Part shown: positions 1 to 6,800 of the stretch, one piece after another
Layout of the letters: each line of letters opens with the position of its first letter
Numbering within the stretch: position 1 is the first letter of the stretch
Assembly: GCA_964534335.1 (NCBI GenBank)
Contig: CAZHPS010000276.1
Span: 1-9,234 of the forward strand
Length of the DNA stretch: 9,234 bases
Origin: JAABRU01 sp964534335
GTDB taxonomy: Bacteria; Desulfobacterota; Desulfobacteria; Desulfobacterales; Desulfococcaceae
Direction of reading: 5' to 3'
Program-made: the position numbers and the translations under genes
The notes under the pieces: generated by a model
What the model saw: the letters and a program-made list of their open reading frames with translations, nothing else
Database searches by the model: none
What the model was told of the DNA's origin: nothing

Positions 1-172
1 GGATTGTTTAATCTCTGAAATCATTTCTTATAATTAATCCTTGCAGTTTGTAGGGAGGGTGCAGCGTGAGCGTAACCCGCCATAACTACAGGCATCATAA
101 CTACAAGGATTAATTATAATAAAGGATTGTTTAATCTCTGAAATCATTTCTTATAATTAATCCTTGCAGTTA
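1..172. repeat. Intergenic composite repeat: 48-bp direct repeat around a REP-like core
   Basis: Positions 1-48 and 124-171 are identical over 48 bp (offset 123). The tail of each copy (28-48 and 151-172, core TTATAATTAATCC) is also the inverted partner of 98-119, with one mismatch, so arms alternate in left-right-left order. Between them, 50-80 holds a GC-richer REP-like segment (core GGGAGGGTGC...GTAACCCGCC), followed by CATAACTACA twice (81-90 and 96-105, 15 bp apart). No ORF here looks real. The left copy starts at base 1, so the repeat may extend beyond the window. The arrangement suggests one small palindromic element inserted in, or duplicated around, another. No transposase or integrase is present. 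Confidence 0.8.
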
Positions 173-174
173 TT

Positions 175-265
175 GTCTCTGAACTGTGATTCGTCTGATT
201 ACTCTGATTTTATTCGCACCTTAATCAGACAAATCAGAATAATCAGACGAATCACAGTTCTAGAC
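175..265. repeat. Long hairpin of the GTCTGAAC/GATT 9-bp-periodic repeat family
   Basis: Arms 181-210 and 231-260 are reverse complements over 30 bp with a single mismatch (202 against 239), around a 20-nt spacer. The right half is phased at exactly 9 bp: AATCAGACA, AATCAGAAT, AATCAGACG and AATCACAGT start at 223, 232, 241 and 250. The same unit recurs at 3547-3842, and a variant at 7646-7680. It lies downstream of the minus-strand gene ending at 437 and could affect its transcript end, but there is no clean T-tract and I do not call it a terminator. Confidence 0.85.
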
Positions 266-354
266 AGGGGATTTTTTGAATACACGAAAAATCTCGTTTG
301 CCTACTTATATAGTATTTTCCTTAGCTTTTGTCCTTTATGAACAGAAGATGCAG

Positions 355-399
355 GTGCAAAAAACCGCTCCGCTTAATTTTTGCACTCCTCCGGATTTG
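355..399. repeat. Small palindromic repeat (GTGCA...TGCAC plus TCCTCCGGA tail), copy 1
   Basis: GTGCAAAAA (355-363) and TTTTTGCAC (378-386) form a perfect 9-bp stem around a 14-nt loop containing CCGCTCCGCTTAA, followed by a TCCTCCGGA tail (387-395). A second copy with the full stem is at 8904-8935, and a copy lacking the left arm is at 9110-9144. The stem differs from copy 2 at one base pair, and both partners have changed, so pairing is kept. The surrounding 261-436 otherwise shows nothing recognisable. Confidence 0.7.
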
Positions 400-436
400 C
401 ATTCCGCATTGTATAAAACCAATGGAAGAATCGGTA

Positions 437-1483
437 TTATTCCCCTATTCCCACATCCTTCCATGACTGGTGACAGAAAAGCCTGCTGGCCGGGGTCATG
501 TGCCAAATGGCATCTGCTGCCATGAGAACAACCGCATTGGTCCAGGAAATTCTGTCTTCAGGCCATATGGTCATGTCCGGCCAGGTATAACCGCACCAGT
601 AGGAACCGTCATCATATTTCTTGTCGCTGATCCAGTTGAAAATAATTTCAGCCTGTCCGGTTTTTCCCATTGCTGCCAAAGCCAGGCAGAATTCCGAGCT
701 TTCCGCAACTGTCACCCAGGGCCGATCTGATACACACCGCACACCCTGTGCATTGATTACAAATTTTTTCCAGTATCTGTCAATACGCTTCTGCGCTGCC
801 TCCCCGGTCAGCGCACCGGACAGCACAGGATAAAACCAGTCCATAGAATAACGGGATTTGGTCATATTGAACAGATGGGGACAGCACCGGATGGCATGTC
901 CGAGCCTGTGAAGCGATTCTTCCCATTCGGGACGTTCATATCCAAGTATCCGGGCCAGGGCCAGTCCGCATTTGAGACTCATATACACGGAATTGGATGC
1001 GGTAAGCAGGGCCATTGGATCCCTTTTTCCTTCGGGACTCACTGCCCAGTGGATTTCCCCGCTCCCGTTCTGCAGACCTGTGGCAAATCCCAGAGCAGCA
1101 TCCACTGCGGGCCACATTTTTTTCAGAAATTTTTCATCTTTGTGAATCAGATAATGATGATACACTCCCACAGCAATATAGGCTGCCATGTGGCTTTCAC
1201 GGGTTCTGTTTTCAGGTTCCCCCTTACGGTATGCCGAATACCAACTGCCGTCAGGCAACTGGTTTTCTGCCAGCCAGTCAAATGCACGCCCGGCCTCTGC
1301 CCCGTATCCGCCAATGCTCAGTCCCATAGCTGATTCCACATGATCCCAGGGATCTGTTTTATCGCCCCGGAACCAGGGAATTTCTCCGCTTCTGTACTGC
1401 GTATCCGCAATCCGTCCCGCAACTGTTTCCACATCCACAGCAGCATCGTTGTGCTGCAAATTTTCGCAAATATACCGCCTCAT
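437..1483 (-). CDS. Prenyltransferase/squalene-cyclase-like alpha/alpha-barrel protein, function unknown
   Basis: This 348-residue protein appears soluble, with no signal peptide or membrane segment. It resembles the (alpha/alpha)6-barrel fold of prenyltransferase and squalene-oxidase/cyclase repeat proteins, often annotated as 'prenyltransferase' or 'phenyltransferase domain'. Two QW-like motifs are visible: ENQLPDGSW (73-81) and DKKYDDGSYW (287-296). Other conserved-looking blocks are IPWFRGDKTDPWDHVESAMG (35-54), SRYSMDWFYPVLSGA (210-224), SDRPWVTVAESSEF (252-265) and PEDRISWTNAVVLMAADA (308-325). The many Trp and acidic residues suggest a sugar- or lipid-binding barrel. No cyclase DxDD motif is seen, so catalysis on isoprenoids is unproven and a glycosidase-like role is an alternative. 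The ATG at 1481-1483 has only a weak, distant AGG upstream. It lies 251 bp downstream of the HsdR_N-like gene on the same strand, and may have its own promoter (1527-1555). Confidence 0.75.
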   Translation of the reverse strand: MRRYICENLQHNDAAVDVETVAGRIADTQYRSGEIPWFRGDKTDPWDHVESAMGLSIGGYGAEAGRAFDWLAENQLPDGSWYSAYRKGEPENRTRESHMAAYIAVGVYHHYLIHKDEKFLKKMWPAVDAALGFATGLQNGSGEIHWAVSPEGKRDPMALLTASNSVYMSLKCGLALARILGYERPEWEESLHRLGHAIRCCPHLFNMTKSRYSMDWFYPVLSGALTGEAAQKRIDRYWKKFVINAQGVRCVSDRPWVTVAESSEFCLALAAMGKTGQAEIIFNWISDKKYDDGSYWCGYTWPDMTIWPEDRISWTNAVVLMAADAIWHMTPASRLFCHQSWKDVGIGE

Positions 1484-1526
1484 CCGCAGGATAACACCTT
1501 TCTCAATTCAGTATGAATTTTCAACT

Positions 1527-1555
1527 GTTATATAAACCGCATGAACTGCATACAA
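1527..1555 (-). promoter_or_regulatory. Candidate sigma70-type promoter for the prenyltransferase-like gene
   Basis: On the minus strand, TATAAC (1527-1532; 5 of 6 to the -10 consensus) lies exactly 17 bp from TTGTAT (1550-1555; 3 of 6 to the -35 consensus). Transcription would start about 36 nt upstream of the ATG at 1483. The -35 match is poor and the region is AT-rich, so this could be chance. The rest of 1484-1734 shows nothing else beyond a weak hairpin at 1699-1721. Confidence 0.3.
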
Positions 1556-1698
1556 ATGTGAACAACTTTTTTTCCTGAATATTCATGACCGGATTTTCAC
1601 AGGCAAACAGGAAACCTTTCTCATACTGTGAAAAACAAATATGTGCAAGAAAAAATATGAAAAAAGGAAGCAGATCAAGTGAGATTTAAAGCACTGTC

Positions 1699-1721
1699 TG
1701 CATTTTCTGCGGTTAAATGCA
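1699..1721 (-). terminator. Weak hairpin just after the HsdR_N-like gene
   Basis: TGCATTT (1699-1705) and AAATGCA (1715-1721) form a perfect 7-bp stem with a 9-nt loop, starting 14 bp past the stop codon of the gene ending at 1735. No T-tract follows directly on the minus strand, so an intrinsic terminator is doubtful. A T-rich run comes only about 30 nt later. Confidence 0.2.
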
Positions 1722-1734
1722 CAAAAATCACGCA

Positions 1735-2286
1735 CTATAATCTGCATATATCTGTGTCACAGGGGCAGCTTCCGTCAATTTCATAGCAATAGACAATACG
1801 GGATTCCATTTCAGTGCGTTTTGGGGAAATTGCTTCAAATTTTGCAGATGCCATGATGTTTTCCAAAGAATTCCTGTCCGGAATGGCATCAAAACCGGAG
1901 CCGATGATTTGGCCTGTTTTTCCCTCAAGCACATCCGCGTCCTCCCCGTTTGTCACCACTGCAATGGGAATCTGATAAGATTCTGCCACCCGTGACATAG
2001 CCAGCACAGGACGGTGACGGGTAATCAGCGAACCTGGGCCAAATTTGATGATCATGCCGGTTCTTCCATTGATCTGCACCCGGAAATCCAGAGGTATGGA
2101 GCCTTTTTTTTCCCCGGCCTGTGCATTTATCCGGTTGCGGGGGATAATCTCATGTCTGGCATATCCCTTTTCAGTGACCAGCATCCGGGCAATTTTCTGC
2201 CGGTAGCGTTCATCCAGTGTATCTTCAAGAATTTCACCGTTAATGAAATCCTCCAGTTCACCAAGTATCAGATGATGTCCTTTCAT
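1735..2286 (-). CDS. Small HsdR_N-like (PD-(D/E)XK-fold) protein with degenerate catalytic motif
   Basis: This 183-residue protein matches my memory of the 'type I restriction enzyme HsdR N-terminal domain-containing' small proteins of Desulfobacterota. Numbering is from the preferred ATG. The motif DFRVQINGRTGMIIKFGPGS (67-86) aligns with the core of the PD-(D/E)XK fold: Asp67 and Lys81 are present, but the usual Glu of ExK is Ile79. TRHRP (89-93) and IPIAVVTNGED (106-116) follow, then a C-terminal cysteine group (C167, C174, C176, C181, including CPC) that could bind metal. No helicase or translocase follows, so it is not a type I R subunit, and nuclease activity is doubtful. An in-frame GTG at 2340 would add 18 residues. 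The ATG at 2286 is preferred because AGGAGGAG sits 9 nt before it and the GTG has no ribosome-binding site. Its role is unknown; nucleic-acid binding is plausible from the fold. Confidence 0.75.
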   Translation of the reverse strand: MKGHHLILGELEDFINGEILEDTLDERYRQKIARMLVTEKGYARHEIIPRNRINAQAGEKKGSIPLDFRVQINGRTGMIIKFGPGSLITRHRPVLAMSRVAESYQIPIAVVTNGEDADVLEGKTGQIIGSGFDAIPDRNSLENIMASAKFEAISPKRTEMESRIVYCYEIDGSCPCDTDICRL

Positions 2287-2295
2287 ATCTTGCAA

Positions 2296-2303
2296 CTCCT
2301 CCT
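2296..2303 (-). promoter_or_regulatory. Strong Shine-Dalgarno that decides the start of the HsdR_N-like gene
   Basis: On the minus strand AGGAGGAG is followed by 9 nt and then the ATG at 2286-2284. The upstream in-frame GTG at 2340 lies 9 bp from the end of the MITE-like element and has no comparable site. Confidence 0.8.
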
Positions 2304-2349
2304 GAAATGATATATACAGACAAACCTTTTTGTCCGCCACAGTTTTTGA

Positions 2350-2479
2350 TATAGGCTTTAAGAAAATAATTTTGGGGTTTCCTGTAGGTTGGGGTGAGGA
2401 ACGAATACCAACAATTTAAGGATGTTGTAGTTCATTCCTCACCCCAACCTACTCCAAAATAATTATCTTAAAAGCTATA
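2350..2479. repeat. MITE-like palindromic element, copy A
   Basis: The roughly 130-bp element has ends TATAGGCTTTAAG (left) and CTTAAAAGCTATA (right). The first 26 bp at each end are inverted repeats matching at 22 of 26. Inside, GTAGGTTGGGGTGAGGAACG pairs with the arm at 2433-2452 (TCATTCCTCACCCCAACCTA). The left arm carries an extra GGTTTCCT, which makes the element asymmetric. Copy B (8723-8856) is the same element in opposite orientation: arm 2350-2397 equals the reverse complement of 8809-8856 at 48 of 48, and arm 2439-2479 matches 8723-8763 at 40 of 41. TA-rich termini would fit TA-target insertion, but no target duplication can be separated from the ends. There is no coding capacity, so any transposition would need a transposase acting in trans. 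Confidence 0.85.
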
Positions 2480-2507
2480 TTTGGCAGTGATTCCGTTCTG
2501 ACAGCAT

Positions 2508-2573
2508 CACAGAGAAAACAGAAAAAAATCTCTGTGGTCTCTGTGAAACCTCTGTGTCCTCTGTGGGAAACTT
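2508..2573. repeat. CTCTGTG repeat upstream of rarD
   Basis: CTCTGTG occurs at 2530, 2539, 2550 and 2559, that is in pairs 9 bp apart, ending in GTGGGAAAC. CACAGAGA (2508-2515) is a perfect inverted partner of TCTCTGTG (2529-2536). The same family forms a much larger inverted repeat at 8956-9107. It lies between element copy A and the rarD start. I see no credible promoter in 2480-2626. Confidence 0.75.
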
Positions 2574-2626
2574 TTCCAGAATACTGCCAACCATAGCCCC
2601 TGTCCAACATTTTATTGGAGAAAATT

Positions 2627-3544
2627 ATGAAAAATGAATCTGCCGCAGGCGCGGTTTTTGGAGCCTCTGCCTTTTTGATTTGGGGCATAAGTCCCCTGTA
2701 CTGGAAACTGCTGCAAACTGTTCCTGCTTTGGAAATCATCATGCACAGAATTGTCTGGTCTTTTGCATTTCTCCTGCCCCTGATTCTGTATCAGAAACAG
2801 TGGGGGGAGTTTTTGCAGATATTCAGAAAACCCAAAATGCTGCTCATACTTGCCGGAACCTCGGTTCTTATTGCCTCCAACTGGCTGCTGTACATTTGGG
2901 CAGTGAACAGTGGCCGTGTGCTGGAGGCCAGTCTGGGATATTATATCAATCCGCTGGTCAATGTGCTTCTGGGCCGGATATTTCTGAAAGAGCATCTGCG
3001 TCATCTTCAAAAAATCTCTGTAATTATGGCATCATGCGGAGTTATATGCCTGACTTTTTATTATGGAAAATTTCCCTGGATCTCACTGACACTTGGCTTT
3101 TCCTTTGGCATATACGGCCTGATCCGCAAGGTGATTTCTGTAAGTTCCCTGCACGGGCTTGCAGCAGAAACCTTTCTGCTTTCCATTCCTGCTGCGTTTT
3201 ATCTTATCAGTCTGAAAACCGGGGACATGGGAGCATTTCTGCGTATTGATATACAAACTGACCTGCTTCTGATGTGTGCAGCACTTGTGACTGCCCTGCC
3301 CCTGCTGTTCTTCACCATCGGCGCAAGGCGTCTGAGCCTTTCCACTTTGGGATTTCTGCAGTATATCGCGCCCAGTTGCATGTTTCTTCTGGGAGTTTTT
3401 GTTTTCAGAGAACCTTTTACCCGGATACAGATGCTCACTTTTTCCCTGATATGGACTGCGCTGATTCTGTATTCAGCGGATTCTGTGATGGCCTCCAGAA
3501 ACAGAAAAAGAATTCTCTCCCATCTTCAAATTCAGGAAAAGTGA
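2627..3544 (+). CDS. rarD: RarD-type EamA (drug/metabolite) transporter
   Basis: This 305-residue inner-membrane protein has about ten hydrophobic helices, as in the EamA/DMT superfamily, and the normal length for RarD. Typical RarD blocks are visible (numbered from the ATG): WGISPLYWK (19-27), EIIMHRIVWS (36-45), SNWLLYIWAVN (84-94), LGYYINPLVNVLLG (103-116), YGLIRK (163-168) and LGFLQYIAPS...FVFREPF (241-264), followed by a basic tail. The substrate is unproven; RarD homologues are annotated as 'chloramphenicol-sensitive' permeases. The ATG at 2627 is chosen because GGAG (2617-2620) lies 6 nt upstream. An in-frame TTG at 2615 overlaps that site. It is the only plus-strand gene in the window and converges with the restriction-modification gene. 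A GTCTGAAC repeat starts almost at its stop codon. Confidence 0.9.
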   Translation: MKNESAAGAVFGASAFLIWGISPLYWKLLQTVPALEIIMHRIVWSFAFLLPLILYQKQWGEFLQIFRKPKMLLILAGTSVLIASNWLLYIWAVNSGRVLEASLGYYINPLVNVLLGRIFLKEHLRHLQKISVIMASCGVICLTFYYGKFPWISLTLGFSFGIYGLIRKVISVSSLHGLAAETFLLSIPAAFYLISLKTGDMGAFLRIDIQTDLLLMCAALVTALPLLFFTIGARRLSLSTLGFLQYIAPSCMFLLGVFVFREPFTRIQMLTFSLIWTALILYSADSVMASRNRKRILSHLQIQEK

Positions 3545-3546
3545 GT

Positions 3547-3842
3547 GGCAGTCTGTCTGAACCCGGATTCACAGGATTGAAGGATTTCCATGATTTTTCA
3601 TTAACTCCGCAGCAGACAATGTGGCAGTCTGTCTGAACTGTGATTTGTCTGATTCATCTGATTTCCATGATTTTTCATTAACTCCGCAGGTCACTGAACA
3701 ATCCTGTCAATCCTTTAATCCTGAAAATCCCGGTTCAGACAATGTGGCAGATTGTCTGAACCTCTGATTTATCTGATTAACATGATTAACATGATTTCCA
3801 ATCAGACTAATCAGATAAATCAGACGAATCACAGTTCAGACA
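3547..3842. repeat. Cluster of GTCTGAAC/GATT repeats between rarD and the RM gene
   Basis: The whole convergent intergenic region is repeat. Plus-orientation units begin with GTCTGAAC at 3555, 3631 and 3755; reverse-oriented units end at 3740 and 3840. A 30-bp block starting GATTTCCATG is identical at 3583-3612 and 3660-3689, and CAGACAATGTGGCAG occurs at 3613-3627 and just before 3750. GGATT/AATCC units at 3562-3586 are inverted in 3699-3740. Much of it is phased at 9 bp, for example AATCAGACT, AATCAGATA, AATCAGACG and AATCACAGT starting at 3800, 3809, 3818 and 3827, and GATTAACAT in tandem near 3776-3795. The right arm (3801-3842) can fold on 3753-3780. It overlaps the last codons of the gene ending at 3836. 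Confidence 0.85.
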
Positions 3843-6800
3843 GTTATTGAACAATCTTTTTCCACCAGCCGGATTTCTTCAGGACTCAGATTGTAAAGCC
3901 TGTAAACAGTTTGGTTCATTTCTCTTTCTTTTTCTGCTGTGATCTGATCCAGTTGACGGATTTCTCTGTCCAGCGTGATGACCTGTTTCATCAGTGCGGA
4001 ATTGTCTGTTTTCCGCAAATTGCAGAGCAGGCTGATGAGTTTCTGCGCGGTGAATTTTTCTGTGATGTTTGTGGTCAAAGCAGTGTGATGCCATTGTGCA
4101 GCAATGAATTCCGCCTGCTGTGCATCTTCAAAAATGCCGTCAATGACCGGAATGCCGTTAATGAAAAAGCGGATTTCTCCATTGTCATTTTCTGCTTTCA
4201 TTGCGGCTCCGGGACGGAGACAGACAGTCAGCGCATCCAGCCGTTTTTCCAAAGATTCTTTGTTTTTTGCATCTGCCCAGATCCATTGGGGACTGCGTTT
4301 GTCTGCTTCAGTTTGCGCACTTTGCAGACGTTTTTCCGTGAGCAGCATTTTGTCACGGCGGGATGTGTGAAGTTCCTGCAGTTCTTTCGCAAGGTTGCCA
4401 ACCTGTTTTTTCTGATCGTCAGTGGCATCAGGAACAGGGAGAGGAGCAAGAAACTGTTTGTTGGCTTCATAAAAACCGCCTTCTTTGGCTTTTGCTGTTC
4501 TTTTGAAAACAAAATTGACAACAGGAGAATTGAGAATGCCCAGCAAAAACCAAGTGTCCTGCTTTTCAGAAGCAAAAATTCCATTTACCCGGACATTGTT
4601 GAAATAAAATTCTCCGTCTGAATCATAAAATACACGCATTCCCGGAACAGTCTGGGCAACTCCCAATTTGGGCAAATCCTGTTTGTCCATGTTCTGATTT
4701 CTGCCAAAGCGGAACCATTGAGCATCATCAAATTTTCCGCTCTCACGTTCGCGCAGAACTTTTTCAAAATTCCTGAAATAAGCCCATGCTTTGGGAAATC
4801 TTTCTTCCATTTCATTTTGCGACCAAAGACGGGGACGATCTCCGGAAAGATCATAGGGAAAAAGCAGCCACGTGTCTGTATGGGGTTTTTGGTATCTTTT
4901 GGCTTCGGAACCGGAAACCAGCGGACGCATGATTTTATCCTCAATTTCCACTTCCTTTGTTTTTTTGTCTTTTCCTTTGTGCAGATATTTACCATTTCCG
5001 ATTTTTGTCAGATGATAAATATAATCCGCACTGGTAATCACACCCTGAAAAATCTGTTTTGTCCATTTTTTTTCACCCAGCAGAGAATTGGATCTGCAAA
5101 GTCTGTTTATCAGATCCGAATCTTTCCGGGGCAGCAGATTCCACGCCCCATCTTCTGACAGTTCCTCAAAAGACACAGAATCCATATCCGTACTTTCCCA
5201 ATCCACATTGGAAATATCCCCATCCGAAGCAAAATAACATTTCACTGCATCGCATTGCTTTCCCCGGAAAAACTGCAAAGCTGTGTAAGTGGTGGCTTCA
5301 TCAAACACCTGAAAACTTTTGAAATCCACCCACCGATCCAACTGCTTTGTCTGTTTCAGTTTTTTCCGCAGTCCTTTTCCGTATTCATTCATCATCCACA
5401 CATTGGGGGCAATAAACCCCATCCGCCCGTTTGCATTGAGCAAATCCATTCCCATTTCAATAAAGGGCAGATACATGTCAAAATTGCCGGTCTGGGTGCT
5501 TTCATATTTCAGACTCCCGTCTTTTTTCTTTGCAGTCAGCAGATAATCCGTAACTTCCGGCTGTGCCTGCCGGAAATGCTGGAGTTTGATATAAGGCGGA
5601 TTGCCAATCACACAGTCAAAACCGCCATCTGCAAAGATTTGGGGAAAAGCTGCATTCCAGTCAAACGCGTTAATCCGTTCCTTTTTTTCTTCGGGAAACA
5701 GTTTCGGATTTCTGTTTTCATAAAAATCCATGCCCACCAGACTGTTTCCGCAGAGAATATTTTTATCCAGAACACTCAGTGATTTGTCCGGCAGCGCGGT
5801 TCGCAGCCACAAAGCCAGCCGCGTGATTTCCACAGATTCCGGATTGATGTCCACCCCGTAAAGATTGCGTGACAGCACGGTTTTCATTTCCTGTTCCGTG
5901 TCAAACAAAGAGCCTTTTCTTTCTATGCGCTCTTTTTCCTTTGCAATCCACTGGCGTTCACGAAAGAGTTTTTCAAATGCCTGAATCAGAAACGCGCCGG
6001 AACCGCAGGCAGGATCAGCAATTCTGAGTTTATCCAAAGCATTGCGGTACTGATCCAGCATTGCAATATACGCATTCACATGGGGCGCGCCTTTTTTCCG
6101 TCTGTTTTTCAGACGTTCCTGAAATTTTTCAATATCCTCCTCTGTCACCTGTGGAATACGGTCAAATCCCAGTTCTTTTTTTATGTCCTCCATTTTTGCG
6201 CCGACTGTTTCCTGCACAATATAATCTGTAACCCATTCAGGTGTATAATAAACCCCGTCCCGTTTGCGTTTGGAAAGCTCGGTCAGAGATACTCTGCCAT
6301 CCGCGCGGGCTTCCATGTATTCCAAATCTGTAATGGACTGCTCAAAAATCCGTCCCAGTGTATAAAGACCGATTTTCCGCTCCCCGGTTCCTGCTCCGGC
6401 CCCGAAATCATACTGCGCGGACAGATACAGCAGCGTGGCTTTGTCAGAAAACAGGCTTTTTTCATTCATTCCCTGCTGTTCTGTGCAGAAAAGAAAAGTG
6501 GGAATATGAAGATTTTCCAGTTCTTTGTCAGTTTCAAACAGGCCCCCGTTGAAGCGGTTCATGGCCTGTTTCAGAAAATGCGTTCCATCGCGCATGGCTG
6601 CAAACAGCTTTTTCACCTTTTCCCACGCGGCATTGTCATTCGCGTCATAAAAATCATCTGTGCTGTGTTTTATCAGCAGATCCCGCAGCAGATTCGGTGG
6701 ATAATGCAGCGCGGCTCCCATATCTTCACAGAACATCACAAACAGGCATCGATCCAGAAAACGCTGTGTCAGACGCACCAGACGGCCTTTTGTGCCTCTG

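Noticed and set aside
298..525. Plus-strand ORF of 75 codons at the left
   Set aside because: It does not start at an ATG in the sequence, covers a palindromic repeat and enters the opposite gene; no domain is seen.
875..1333. Plus-strand ORF inside the prenyltransferase-like gene
   Set aside because: It is antisense to a gene with coherent motifs; its composition looks like a shadow.
2449..2742. Minus-strand ORF across element copy A and the rarD start
   Set aside because: It is made of repeat sequence and the opposite strand of rarD.
3547..3842. CRISPR array
   Set aside because: Repeats occur in both orientations with variable spacing and no unique, even-length spacers; no cas genes are present.
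3911..4621. Plus-strand ORF (236 codons) opposite the RM C-terminal part
   Set aside because: It is a shadow of the RM gene, with no domain signal and no ribosome-binding site seen.
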